A stretch of 14,467 nucleotides of DNA, from contig NZ_JBASCI010000183.1 in the NCBI RefSeq assembly GCF_049651565.1, forward strand, positions 1-14,467, given 5' to 3'. Under the pieces are notes generated by a model. The model was not told the DNA's origin. It saw only the letters and a list, made by a program, of their open reading frames with translations, and did not search any database. Positions within the stretch are counted from its first letter, which is position 1; every line of letters begins with the position of its first letter. The DNA comes from Brooklawnia sp049651565 (lineage in GTDB: Bacteria > Actinomycetota > Actinomycetes > Propionibacteriales > Propionibacteriaceae). Below are positions 1 to 7,726 of this stretch, piece by piece. A program made the translations under genes and the position numbers.

Positions 1-1
1 C

Positions 2-2329
2 GACATCGCGTCCCGCATCGACGATGACCTGGCCGACCCGATCGAAGCCAGCCCGGTGGTCCGCATCTTCCGAAGCGGGCTGCGGCATGGCTGCCGTGCC
101 TCCGGCGTCCAGCTGGTGGTGCACACCGCCGCCGACATCACCGGGGCGGGCGCCGAACGCAACGCCCGGAAGCTGCCCACCCGCCGCCGCAACCAGATCG
201 TCCCGCTCGAACTCAGGCCGGGGGACGCCCTGGTGCACCAGCAGCACGGGGTGGGCCGCTACACCGAGATGGTCACCCGCACCGTCGCCGGCGCCACCCG
301 GGAGTACCTGGTGCTGGAGTACGCGCCGTCCAAGCGCGGACAGCCCGGCGACCGGCTGTACGTCCCGATGGACCAGCTGGACGAGGTGTCCCGCTACGTG
401 GGTGGCGAGTCGCCCAGCCTGGACCGGATGGGCGGGGCCGACTGGCGGCAGCGCAAGTCGCGCGCCCGCAAGGCGGTCCGCGAGATCGCCTCCGACCTGA
501 TCAAGCTGTACGCGGCCAGGCAGGCCACCAGGGGCCACGCCTTCGGCCCGGACACCCCGTGGCAGCGCGAACTCGAGGACGCCTTCAGCTACACCGAGAC
601 CCCTGACCAGTTGGCCACCATCAACGACGTCAAGGCCGACATGGAGCAGGTGGTCCCGATGGACCGGCTGGTCAGCGGCGACGTCGGCTACGGCAAGACC
701 GAGATTGCCGTCCGGGCGGCGTTCAAGGCGGTGCAGGACGGCAAGCAGGTGGCCGTGCTGGTGCCGACCACGCTGCTGGTGCAGCAGCACACCAACACCT
801 TCACCGAGCGCTACGCGGGGTTCCCGGTGACGGTTGCGTCGCTCAGCCGATTCCAGACCGACAAGGACGTCGCCGAGACCGTCGCGGGCCTGGCCTCCGG
901 GCGCGTCGACGTGGTGATCGGCACCCACCGGTTGCTCAGCGACAAGGTGCAGTTCAAGGACTTGGGCCTGGTGATCATCGACGAGGAGCAGCGGTTCGGC
1001 GTCGAGCACAAGGATGCCCTGAAGAAGATGCGGGTCAACGTCGACGTGCTGTCGATGAGCGCGACCCCGATCCCGAGAACCCTGGAGATGGCGATCACCG
1101 GCATCCGGGAGATGTCGACGATCGCTACCCCACCGGAGGAGCGGCACCCGGTGCTGACCTTCGCCGGCCCCTACGACCAGGGCCAGGTGGCCGCCGCCAT
1201 CCGGCGCGAACTGGCCCGGGAGGGACAGGTTTTCTTCGTCCACAACCGGGTGCAGGACATCGAGAAGGTGGCCGGGCAACTGCGCGAGGCGGTGCCGGAG
1301 GCGAACATCGTCACCGCGCACGGCCAGATGTCGGAGCGGGCGCTGGAGAAGGTGATGTTCGACTTCTGGGAGCGCCGCATCGACGTGCTGGTCTGCACCA
1401 CCATCGTCGAGGCCGGCATCGACGTCTCGACCGCGAACACGCTGATCGTCGACCGGGCCGACCGGATGGGCCTGTCGCAGCTGCACCAGTTGCGTGGCCG
1501 GGTCGGACGCTCCCGCGAGCGCGGTTACGCCTACTTCCTCTACCCGCCGGACAAGCCGCTCACCCAGACCGCCCACGACCGGCTGGCGGCGCTGGCGTCC
1601 AACGCCGAACTGGGTGCCGGAATGGCGATCGCGATGAAGGACCTGGAGATCCGCGGCGCCGGCAACCTGCTGGGCGACGAGCAGTCCGGGCACATCGCCG
1701 ACGTCGGATTCGACCTGTACATCAGGATGGTCGGTGAGGCGGTCGGCGAGTATCGCGGCGAGGCCAGTGCCGAGGAGGAGGCCGAGATGCGCATCGAGCT
1801 GCCGGTCGACGCGCACCTGCCCATCGATTATGTCGAATCGGAACGGTTGCGGCTGGAGATGTACCGTCGGCTGGCCGAGGTGCGCAGTGACGAGGACGTC
1901 GACGAGCTGCGCGCAGAACTGCTCGACCGCTACGGGACGCCGCCGCCGCCGACTGAGGCGCTGCTAGCGGTGGCCCGGTTCCGGATCGCCTGCCGGCGCG
2001 CCGGGCTGGCGGAGGTGATGACGCAGGGCAACTACATCCGGTTCGGTCCGGTGAATGGCCGGCTGCTGCCGTCTGGGGAGCGGGTCGACCTGCCGGAGTC
2101 GAGGCAGTTGCGGCTGAAGCGGATGCATCCGGGCACGCTGTTGAAGGACGCCGCGAACGTCGCGCTGGTGCCACGGCCGAAAACCCAGACCATGCCGATC
2201 GCCCCGATCGAGGGCCTGCCGTTGCTGGAGTGGGCCACCGGCGTGGTGGAGGCGGTATTCGCGGCCGAGACCATCCGGCCGTCTGGCAATAAGCCGGTTG
2301 ATTGCGTGCCCAGCCGGTATCCCGGATAG
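2..2329 (+). CDS. mfd: Transcription-repair coupling factor Mfd, 3' part (5' end outside window)
   Basis: This is the C-terminal two thirds (about 775 residues) of Mfd, the SF2 DNA translocase that removes RNA polymerase stalled at lesions and recruits UvrA. The reading frame is open from the first complete codon at base 2, so the N-terminal UvrB-like part lies upstream. In order one sees the RNA-polymerase-interacting domain (RPGDALVHQQHGVGRY, from about base 212), Walker A GDVGYGKT (677-700), the DEEQ box (980-991), SATPIPRT (about 1057-1080), and LRGRVGR (from 1490) of the translocation motif in the second RecA-like lobe. The C-terminal TRCF/D7 domain follows from about base 1780 (RIELPVDAHLPIDYV). 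All helicase motifs are intact. The family is usually about 1150-1200 aa, so roughly 400 aa are missing only because of the window edge. The stop lies 9 nt before pyk. Confidence 0.97.
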   Translation, partial: DIASRIDDDLADPIEASPVVRIFRSGLRHGCRASGVQLVVHTAADITGAGAERNARKLPTRRRNQIVPLELRPGDALVHQQHGVGRYTEMVTRTVAGATREYLVLEYAPSKRGQPGDRLYVPMDQLDEVSRYVGGESPSLDRMGGADWRQRKSRARKAVREIASDLIKLYAARQATRGHAFGPDTPWQRELEDAFSYTETPDQLATINDVKADMEQVVPMDRLVSGDVGYGKTEIAVRAAFKAVQDGKQVAVLVPTTLLVQQHTNTFTERYAGFPVTVASLSRFQTDKDVAETVAGLASGRVDVVIGTHRLLSDKVQFKDLGLVIIDEEQRFGVEHKDALKKMRVNVDVLSMSATPIPRTLEMAITGIREMSTIATPPEERHPVLTFAGPYDQGQVAAAIRRELAREGQVFFVHNRVQDIEKVAGQLREAVPEANIVTAHGQMSERALEKVMFDFWERRIDVLVCTTIVEAGIDVSTANTLIVDRADRMGLSQLHQLRGRVGRSRERGYAYFLYPPDKPLTQTAHDRLAALASNAELGAGMAIAMKDLEIRGAGNLLGDEQSGHIADVGFDLYIRMVGEAVGEYRGEASAEEEAEMRIELPVDAHLPIDYVESERLRLEMYRRLAEVRSDEDVDELRAELLDRYGTPPPPTEALLAVARFRIACRRAGLAEVMTQGNYIRFGPVNGRLLPSGERVDLPESRQLRLKRMHPGTLLKDAANVALVPRPKTQTMPIAPIEGLPLLEWATGVVEAVFAAETIRPSGNKPVDCVPSRYPG

Positions 2330-2332
2330 CGT
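2302..2332 (+). promoter_or_regulatory. Possible pyk promoter giving a leaderless mRNA
   Basis: The hexamer TAGCGT (2327-2332) overlaps the mfd stop codon, fits the actinobacterial -10 pattern TANNNT, and ends 6 nt before the pyk GTG. That spacing would put the transcript start on the GTG itself. A weak -35 candidate, TTGCGT (2302-2307), has a 19-bp spacer. No Shine-Dalgarno sequence precedes the GTG, which agrees with a leaderless start but could also mean translation coupled to mfd. This is pattern-based inference. Confidence 0.35.
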
Positions 2333-2338
2333 TGTCAC

Positions 2339-3760
2339 GTGCGTAGAGCGAAGATTGTCTGCACTCTCGGGCCGGCGACGGAGACCCAGGAGCGCATGGA
2401 AGAACTTGTCCGGGCCGGCATGGATGTGGCCCGGTTCAACATGAGCCACGGCTCCCACGAAGAGCACGCCCGGCGGCTGGCCGAGACCCGTGCCGCCAGC
2501 ACCGCTGTCGGCAAGACCGTCGGCCTGCTCGCCGACCTGCAGGGGCCCAAGATCCGCCTCGGCAGGTTCGTCGACGGGCCGGTCGAGCTCGTCGAGGGGC
2601 AGACCTTCACCATCACCGTCGACGATGTCCTCGGCGACGCCGAGCGGTCCACCACCACGTTCAAGGGTCTGCCCGCCGACGTGCGGCCCGGCGACAGCAT
2701 CCTCATCGACGACGGCCGAGTGCAACTCGAGGCCGTCAGCGTGACCGACACCGATGTGGTGACCAGAGTCGTGGTTGCCGGCCCGGTCAGCAACAACAAG
2801 GGCATCAACCTGCCCGGTGTGGCCGTCAACGTGCCTGCCCTGTCCGAGAAGGACGAGGACGACCTCCGGTTCGCGTTGCGCAACGACTTCGACATGATCG
2901 CGCTGTCGTTCGTGCGGGACGCCGCCGATGTCGAGCGGGTTCACCAGATCATGGCCGAAGAGGGCCTGCGGCTGCCCGTGATCGCCAAGATTGAGAAACC
3001 TCAGGCGGTGCAGAACCTGGACGCCATCATCGCCGCCTTCGACGGGTTCATGGTGGCGCGCGGCGACCTCGGCGTCGAACTGCCGTTGGAGGAGGTGCCG
3101 ATGGTGCAGAAGGACATCATCACCAAGGCACGCACCAAGTCGAAGCCGGTGATCGTGGCCACCCAGATGCTCGACTCGATGATCGGGTCGCCGACGCCGA
3201 CCCGCGCCGAGACCTCAGACGTCGCCAACGCGGTGCTCGACGGTGCCGACGCGGTCATGCTGTCAGGGGAGACCTCTGTGGGCGCCTACCCGGTCCGGAC
3301 GGTCGAGACGATGGCCCGGATCATCACCAAGACCGAGGAACTCGGCCTGGACCGGATCTCCCGGATCGACTGGAAGCTCGACTCGATCCCCGGGGCGGTG
3401 ACGATGTCGGCGCTCGACATCGGACGCATCGTCGAGGCCAGCCATCTGATCGCCTGCACCCAGTCCGGGGACACCGCCCGCCGGCTCGCCCGGTACCGCG
3501 GTGCGATCCCGATGGTCGCGTTCACCCCGATCCGCAAGACCGCGCAGAACCTGACGTTGCTGTGGGGCACCCAGGTCTTCGCGCTGGCCGAGTACTCCAA
3601 CACCGACGAGATGCTGCGGCTGGTCGACACCCAGCTGATCGGGCGCGGGGTCTGCCGACCGGGCGAGCGGGTGGTGGTGGTCTTCGGTTCGCCGATCGGT
3701 GTCGAGGGGCACACCAACTCGCTGCACGTGCATGTGGTTGAGGACGTCACCAGCCAGTAA
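2339..3760 (+). CDS. pyk: Pyruvate kinase
   Basis: This 473-aa cytosolic glycolytic enzyme transfers phosphate from phosphoenolpyruvate to ADP. The GTG start gives the family-typical N-terminus MRRAKIVCTLGPAT. The substrate and cation site is visible as RFNMSHG (32-38) and LADLQGPKIR (64-73). The catalytic signature VIAKIEK has the active-site lysine at K217 and metal ligand E219. MVARGDLGVELP (238-249) carries the second metal ligand D243, and PTRAE (287-291) carries the conserved threonine. MLSGETSVGAYP completes the barrel. The C-terminal effector domain (about 355-473) is present, so the length is normal. Residue 71, in the GPKIR motif, is Lys where K+-dependent muscle-type enzymes have Glu (GPEIR). 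By the published Glu117/Lys117 rule this predicts activity without potassium. The gene sits 9 nt after mfd, an arrangement I do not regard as universal. Confidence 0.97.
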   Translation: MRRAKIVCTLGPATETQERMEELVRAGMDVARFNMSHGSHEEHARRLAETRAASTAVGKTVGLLADLQGPKIRLGRFVDGPVELVEGQTFTITVDDVLGDAERSTTTFKGLPADVRPGDSILIDDGRVQLEAVSVTDTDVVTRVVVAGPVSNNKGINLPGVAVNVPALSEKDEDDLRFALRNDFDMIALSFVRDAADVERVHQIMAEEGLRLPVIAKIEKPQAVQNLDAIIAAFDGFMVARGDLGVELPLEEVPMVQKDIITKARTKSKPVIVATQMLDSMIGSPTPTRAETSDVANAVLDGADAVMLSGETSVGAYPVRTVETMARIITKTEELGLDRISRIDWKLDSIPGAVTMSALDIGRIVEASHLIACTQSGDTARRLARYRGAIPMVAFTPIRKTAQNLTLLWGTQVFALAEYSNTDEMLRLVDTQLIGRGVCRPGERVVVVFGSPIGVEGHTNSLHVHVVEDVTSQ

Positions 3761-3778
3761 CCGAGCGGGGACGCCGAG

Positions 3779-3813
3779 GCCCGAGCGCCGGGCAGGCCCG
3801 ACCGCCGCGGCGG
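3779..3813 (+). terminator. GC-rich hairpins after pyk, possible terminator
   Basis: Two inverted repeats follow the pyk stop. One is GCCCG-AGCGC-CGGGC (3779-3793). The other is the perfect palindrome CCGCCGCGGCGG (3802-3813), which abuts the -10 hexamer of the next gene. Neither has a T-tract, so a terminator role is only plausible. The second may instead be a protein-binding site. Confidence 0.25.
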
Positions 3814-3815
3814 CG

Positions 3816-3821
3816 TAGACT
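3816..3821 (+). promoter_or_regulatory. -10 element for the lipoprotein-mazG unit
   Basis: TAGACT matches the TANNNT pattern and lies in an otherwise very GC-rich spacer. Transcription would start near 3828, about 30 nt before the lipoprotein ATG. I see no convincing -35 hexamer at 17 bp. Confidence 0.4.
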
Positions 3822-3857
3822 GACCGCTGATCGTCCACGAGAACCAATGGGGTCCAC

Positions 3858-4388
3858 ATGAACAAGGTCGTCCCAACTGCGGTGCTACCACTGCTCGGGT
3901 TGTCGCTGTTGGCCGGGTGCGCGCCCACCGGCGGCACGGCTGCCATCGTCAACGGCGTCGTGCTGCCCGATTCGCGAGTGATCGAGGCGTCCGAGGCCTG
4001 TGCCGATGCGCTGCGGGCCAACGGCGCCCAGAACGCCGAGCCCGGCGCGATTCGCCGTGAGATGCTCGAGTGGGTCGTGATGGACGAGATGGGCAAGCAG
4101 TACGTCGACTCGCAGCCAACCAAGCCGACCGAGGACGAGTTGCGGGCCGAGGCGGCCGCACTGAACCTTCAGCCGCTGCTCCAGAACGAGCGCTGCGCCG
4201 AGATCACCCTGGGTGTTGCCCGGTACAACCTCGTGGCGTCCTCCCTCGGCTCGAACTGGTCGGACGCCTTCGGCGACTTCGAGGTCGAGCTGAATCCGCG
4301 CTACGGCACCTGGGACCTGTCGAACGTCAGCGCCGTTGGCTCGGGTTCGCTGTCGCAGCTCGACGAGAACTACCGTCCGGCCACGTGA
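3858..4388 (+). CDS. SurA-N-like secreted lipoprotein, no PPIase domain
   Basis: This 176-aa predicted lipoprotein resembles the SurA-N-like lipoproteins found near mfd/mazG/eno in actinobacteria. Residues 1-20 form a signal peptide ending in the lipobox LLAG|C, so C21 would be lipidated and the protein anchored on the outer face of the membrane. Next comes TAAIVNGVVLPDSRV (27-41), the typical opening of SurA/PrsA N-terminal chaperone domains, and then a helical region. No parvulin PPIase domain is present. C48 and C113 are the only other cysteines and could form a disulfide outside the cell. The C-terminus has LNPRYGTWDLS (145-155), a pattern recurring in these proteins. The ATG follows a GGGG tract 5 nt upstream. 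The stop overlaps the mazG GTG by 4 nt (GTGA), so the two are probably cotranslated. The chaperone role is inferred. Confidence 0.85.
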   Translation: MNKVVPTAVLPLLGLSLLAGCAPTGGTAAIVNGVVLPDSRVIEASEACADALRANGAQNAEPGAIRREMLEWVVMDEMGKQYVDSQPTKPTEDELRAEAAALNLQPLLQNERCAEITLGVARYNLVASSLGSNWSDAFGDFEVELNPRYGTWDLSNVSAVGSGSLSQLDENYRPAT

Positions 4389-5026
4389 GCCAACTGCTCC
4401 GGCTGGCCGACATCATGGCGCGCCTGCGGGTCGAGTGCCCGTGGGACGCCGAGCAGACCCACCGCAGCCTGGCCAAGCACCTGATCGAGGAGACCGCCGA
4501 GGTGGTCGAGGCGATCGAGGCGGGCAGCACCGACACCGACATACCCGACGACGACCTGCGGGAAGAACTCGGTGACCTGCTGCTGCAGATCTACTTCCAC
4601 GCCGAGATCGCGTCCAGCCAGCACCGATTCGACATCGAGGATGTCGCGAAGGGCATCTGCGACAAGCTGGTGCGCCGCCACCCATGGGTCTTCGACGGCG
4701 CCGACAACCCCGAGGACATGATGGGCACCTGGGAGGCCGCGAAGCAGGCCGAGAAGCAGCGCGCCAGCGCGCTGGAGGGGATCCCGGAAACGCTGTCGAC
4801 CCTGGCCCGGGCCGGCAAGGTGGTGGCACGCACCCGGCACGTGCACCTCGACGTGCCGATGGCCGCCGAACCGATCACCGCCGAGCAGCTGGGCACCGAG
4901 GTGCTAAGGCTTGTCCAGCGGGCGCAGGCCAGCGGCATCGATCCCGATCAGGCCACCCGGGACGCGTTGCGGGCGCTCGAGCGAGCCATCCTGACCGCTG
5001 AGGCACCCAGCGAAGAAGCCTGCTGA
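4385..5026 (+). CDS. mazG: MazG-type nucleoside triphosphate pyrophosphohydrolase
   Basis: This 213-aa all-alpha NTP pyrophosphatase hydrolyses (d)NTPs to NMP and PPi and is thought to clear damaged or surplus nucleotides. The GTG start is fixed by a 4-nt overlap with the lipoprotein stop and gives VSQLLRLADIMARLR, a normal family N-terminus; upstream codons in this frame lie inside the lipoprotein gene. Visible motifs are CPWD (18-21), the metal-binding EETAE (35-39) with EELGD (60-64), LLLQIYFHAEIA (65-76) and KLVRRHPWVF (94-103). One MazG domain fills the first 120 residues. The C-terminal 90 residues (GIPETLSTLARAGKV onward) are less conserved and may form a reduced second half. The protein is shorter than the two-domain E. 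coli enzyme (about 263 aa) and the roughly 320-aa mycobacterial form. Confidence 0.93.
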   Translation: MSQLLRLADIMARLRVECPWDAEQTHRSLAKHLIEETAEVVEAIEAGSTDTDIPDDDLREELGDLLLQIYFHAEIASSQHRFDIEDVAKGICDKLVRRHPWVFDGADNPEDMMGTWEAAKQAEKQRASALEGIPETLSTLARAGKVVARTRHVHLDVPMAAEPITAEQLGTEVLRLVQRAQASGIDPDQATRDALRALERAILTAEAPSEEAC

Positions 5027-5080
5027 ACCGCGGTCGGCGGGGTTGTTGGCAACCGTGGCGCCTGTCGGTGGTCAGGCCGA

Positions 5081-5128
5081 TAGTGTGGTGTGCGGACAAC
5101 GAATCGATCCACCAGTCCGAAGAAAGGG
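5081..5128 (+). promoter_or_regulatory. eno -10 element and ribosome binding site
   Basis: TAGTGT (5081-5086) is a TANNNT -10 candidate placing the transcript start near 5093. AAAGGG at 5123-5128 is the ribosome binding site, 8 nt before the GTG at 5137. This pair decides the start: an in-frame ATG at 5068 lies upstream of the -10 box and would add 23 residues foreign to enolase. Confidence 0.5.
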
Positions 5129-5136
5129 CAACACCC

Positions 5137-6432
5137 GTGGCACTTATCGAATACATCGAGGCTCGCGAGATCCTGGATTCGCGCGGCAACCCGACCGTCG
5201 AGGTAGAGGCCCTGCTCGATGACGGCTCCTACGCCGTCGCCGGCGTCCCCTCCGGCGCCTCCACCGGCGCCTTCGAGGCCGTCGAACTGCGCGATGGCGA
5301 CAAGAAGCGTTACGGCGGCAAGGGTGTGCTGAAGGCCGTCGAGAACGTCAACGAAGAGATCTACAAGGAGGTCGTCGGCTGGGACGCCACTGACCAGCGT
5401 GGCCTCGACCAGGCGATGATCGAACTGGACGGCACCAGCAACAAGGCCAACCTCGGCGCCAACGCCATCCTCGGAGTTTCGCTGGCCGTCGCCCGGGCCG
5501 CCGCCGAGTCGGCCGAACTGCCCCTCTACAAGTACATCGGCGGGCCGGCCGCCAATCTGTTGCCCGTCCCGATGATGAACATCCTCAACGGTGGCGCGCA
5601 CGCCGACTCCAACGTCGACATTCAGGAGTTCATGATCGCGCCGGTCGGCGCCGAGTCCTTCTCCGAGGCAGTGCGCGTCGGTTCCGAGGTCGCGCAGGCG
5701 CTGAAGAAGGTACTGAAGGACCGCGGGCTGGCCACCGGCCTGGGTGACGAGGGCGGCTTCGCCCCGAACCTGGAGTCGAACCGCGCCGCCCTCGACCTGA
5801 TCATGGAGGCCATCCAGGCCGCCGGCTACACCCCGGGCAAGGACGTCGCGCTTGCGCTCGACGTGGCCGCCACCGAGTTCTTCGGCGAGGACGAGCAGTA
5901 CGAGTTCGAGGGCGCGAAGAAGACCAGCGCCGAAATGATCGAGTACTACGAGCAACTGGTCAACGATTACCCGCTGGTCTCCATCGAGGACCCGCTGGAC
6001 GAGGATGACTGGGATGCCTGGGTCGTCATCACTGAGCGACTCGGTGACAAGGTGCAGCTGGTCGGCGACGACTTCTTCGTCACCAACGTCGAGCGGCTGC
6101 AGCGCGGCATCGATCGCAAGGCCGCCAACGCCCTGCTGGTCAAGGTGAACCAGATCGGTTCGCTCACCGAGACCATCGACGCGGTCAACCTCGCCCACCG
6201 CAACGGCTACAGCAGCATGATGAGCCACCGCTCCGGCGAGACCGAGGACACCACCATCGCCGACCTGGCCGTCGCACTGAGCTGTGGCCAGATCAAGTCC
6301 GGTGCCCCGGCCCGCGGCGAGCGAATCGCCAAGTACAACCAGCTGCTGCGCATCGAGCACGAGCTCGACGAGTCGGCCGTCTACGCCGGTGCGTCCGCGT
6401 TCCCGCGCTTCGACGCCGACAAGTGGGCCTGA
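5137..6432 (+). CDS. eno: Enolase (phosphopyruvate hydratase)
   Basis: This 431-aa enzyme interconverts 2-phosphoglycerate and phosphoenolpyruvate, supplying the substrate of the pyruvate kinase encoded 1.4 kb upstream. From the GTG the protein begins MALIEYIEARE-ILDSRGNPTVEVE, exactly the enolase opening. The mobile loop SGASTGAFEAVELRDGD (39-55) is intact. Catalytic E205 lies in GLGDEGGFAP (201-210). Metal ligands are D242 (ALDVAA), E284 (SIEDP) and D311 (VGDDFFVTN). The proton-abstracting lysine is K336 in LLVKVNQIGSLTET (333-346), the enolase signature. The substrate-contacting SHRSGETED (363-371) follows. Length and ending are normal. It has its own predicted promoter in the 110-nt gap after mazG and is followed by a stem-loop region, so it may be largely monocistronic. 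Confidence is very high. Confidence 0.98.
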   Translation: MALIEYIEAREILDSRGNPTVEVEALLDDGSYAVAGVPSGASTGAFEAVELRDGDKKRYGGKGVLKAVENVNEEIYKEVVGWDATDQRGLDQAMIELDGTSNKANLGANAILGVSLAVARAAAESAELPLYKYIGGPAANLLPVPMMNILNGGAHADSNVDIQEFMIAPVGAESFSEAVRVGSEVAQALKKVLKDRGLATGLGDEGGFAPNLESNRAALDLIMEAIQAAGYTPGKDVALALDVAATEFFGEDEQYEFEGAKKTSAEMIEYYEQLVNDYPLVSIEDPLDEDDWDAWVVITERLGDKVQLVGDDFFVTNVERLQRGIDRKAANALLVKVNQIGSLTETIDAVNLAHRNGYSSMMSHRSGETEDTTIADLAVALSCGQIKSGAPARGERIAKYNQLLRIEHELDESAVYAGASAFPRFDADKWA

Positions 6433-6455
6433 GCCCGAGCTGCCGGTGAACTGAT

Positions 6456-6497
6456 GCTGGGGTCGTCCTCGCGTTTCGGCGCGGGGCCGGCCCCAGC
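6456..6497 (+). terminator. Stem-loop between eno and ftsB, possible weak terminator
   Basis: GCTGGGG (6456-6462) and CCCCAGC (6491-6497) form a 7-bp stem around a 28-nt loop. That loop includes most of a second perfect palindrome, GGGGCCGGCCCC (6483-6494), which competes with the long stem. No T-tract follows. It may reduce read-through from eno. Confidence 0.25.
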
Positions 6498-6514
6498 TAT
6501 GTTCCATCATGGAA
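6474..6514 (+). promoter_or_regulatory. Possible ftsB promoter with overlapping palindrome
   Basis: TATGTT (6498-6503) fits the -10 pattern, with TTTCGG (6474-6479) as a poor -35 at 18 bp. The perfect inverted repeat TTCCAT-C-ATGGAA (6502-6514) overlaps the end of the -10 hexamer and the predicted transcript start, a position suited to a repressor site. No regulator is identifiable. Confidence 0.3.
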
Positions 6515-6561
6515 TGACGAAGAGCAGCATCCGAGCCGACGCCGCTGGGAAGGGGTGACAA

Positions 6562-7179
6562 GTGCCGGACCCGTCCCGCAGGCCCACCCAGCGCCGTCCC
6601 GGCGGACGTGGCCGCGCCGACACCCCCGCCGCGCGGACCGCGTCGCGCCCCAGCCAGCGCAGCTCGTCAAGTGGCAGGAACAGTGAGGCGACCAGACCGA
6701 AGGCCGCGCACGCAACCGCCGAACAACCCAGGACGCCCGGTGGCGCCACCCTCGTCCCGAGGCTGCGCAGCGGGCTGCGGGTCACCCAACGGGCGATCAT
6801 CCTCGGCGTGGTGCTTGTGGTGCTGTTGTTCAGCTACGCCACCACGCTGCGGGTCTTCTTCAACCAGCAGTACCGAATCGCCGAGGCGCGCGAGCAGATC
6901 GCACAGCACGAGCAGTCGATCAGCACCCTCGAGGACGAGATCGAGCGCTGGAACGACCCCCAGTACGTCAAGATCCAGGCGCGGGAGCGGCTGGGTTGGG
7001 TGGTGCCCGGCGAGACCGGGTTCCGGGTTATCGGCCCCGACGGCAAGCCCTACGGCGGCGGCTCGCAGATCGGCGCGGCGCAACTGCCCGAGGGGGAGTA
7101 CGCCAAGACGTGGTGGGACCGCATGTGGGGCAGCGTCACCGCCGCCGACGACCCGATCCCGCAGGAAGATGGCCCGTAA
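6562..7179 (+). CDS. FtsB/DivIC-type septum formation initiator protein
   Basis: This 205-aa bitopic membrane protein belongs to the FtsB/DivIC family, which joins FtsL and FtsQ in the division complex. The GTG start follows a strong GGGAAGGGGTGA ribosome site (6547-6558). Residues 1-75 are cytoplasmic, rich in Arg, Pro and Ser, and probably disordered; this is far longer than the few residues in E. coli FtsB and is common in actinobacteria. One transmembrane helix spans about 77-98 (AIILGVVLVVLLFSYATTL). A short extracytoplasmic coiled coil follows (about 103-130), then the family's DPQYVKIQARERLGWVVPGE (132-151). The tail has two Trp-rich turns (TWWDRMW, 183-189). It lies between eno and DUF501, a typical actinobacterial order. 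Confidence 0.93.
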   Translation: MPDPSRRPTQRRPGGRGRADTPAARTASRPSQRSSSSGRNSEATRPKAAHATAEQPRTPGGATLVPRLRSGLRVTQRAIILGVVLVVLLFSYATTLRVFFNQQYRIAEAREQIAQHEQSISTLEDEIERWNDPQYVKIQARERLGWVVPGETGFRVIGPDGKPYGGGSQIGAAQLPEGEYAKTWWDRMWGSVTAADDPIPQEDGP

Positions 7180-7198
7180 CAGGGAGGGAGTGGTCGGC

Positions 7199-7726
7199 AT
7201 GGCCAGGTACGAGGTGTACACCGACTACGACGCCCGCATCGCCGAAGCCCAGTTGGGACGCCCGATGCGCGGCGTTGCCGGTGTCGCCTGGCGCTGCCCC
7301 TGCGGGCGTCCGGGGGTGCTGGCCACCCGTCCCCGGCTACCCGGCGGAACCCCGTTCCCAACCACCTACTACCTGACCTGCCCGCGGGCGGTCGCCGCGG
7401 CGTCCCGGCTGGAGGGCTCGGGGATCATGGCCGAGATGACCCAGCGGCTGACCGAGGACTCACAACTCGCCGAGCAGTACCGGCGGGCGCACCAGGCCTA
7501 CCTGGCCGACCGTGCCGCACTGGCCGACGCCGGTGACGAGGTCGCCGAGATCGCCGGCTTCAGCGCCGGCGGGATGCCAAACCGGGTGAAGTGCCTGCAC
7601 GCCCTGGTCGCGCACTCGCTGGCCGCCGGGCCGGGGGTGAACCCCATCGGCGACGAGGCGCTGGCGTTGATGGGGGAGTTCTGGCACGGTCCCTGTCAAC
7701 CCGAGGAGGAGGAGCGCGATGGGTGA
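7199..7726 (+). CDS. DUF501 family protein
   Basis: This 175-aa protein of the DUF501 family has no known function; the family is commonly found between ftsB/divIC and ppx in actinobacteria. I place the start at ATG 7199, about 10 nt after GGGAGGG (7182-7188). In-frame ATG 7169 and GTG 7190 are less well spaced alternatives. Family blocks visible are AQLGRPMRGVAGVAWRCPCG (17-36), GTPFPTTYYLTCP (50-62), GIMAEM (75-80), and GGMPNRVKCLHALVAH (124-139) running into GPGVNPIGDEAL (144-155). C33, C35, C61, C132, H134 and H139 fall inside conserved blocks and could bind a metal, which is inference. The last 8 nt overlap ppx (ATGGGTGA), so the two are probably translationally coupled. Confidence 0.9.
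   Translation: MARYEVYTDYDARIAEAQLGRPMRGVAGVAWRCPCGRPGVLATRPRLPGGTPFPTTYYLTCPRAVAAASRLEGSGIMAEMTQRLTEDSQLAEQYRRAHQAYLADRAALADAGDEVAEIAGFSAGGMPNRVKCLHALVAHSLAAGPGVNPIGDEALALMGEFWHGPCQPEEEERDG

Noticed and set aside
24..500. A 158-codon plus-strand frame within mfd
   Set aside because: It is an alternative frame of mfd, rich in Pro, Ser, Trp and Arg, while the true frame encodes the RNA-polymerase-interacting domain.
3847..3861. A four-codon mini-ORF (ATGGGGTCCACATGA) ending on the lipoprotein start
   Set aside because: It has no ribosome site and is too short to support; the GGGG within it is better read as part of the ribosome site for ATG 3858.
4948..6561. A 537-codon open frame on the minus strand opposite eno
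   Set aside because: It mirrors the third-position G/C bias of eno, an unquestionable gene, and reads as low-complexity Gly/Val/Asp-rich sequence with no domain or ribosome site.
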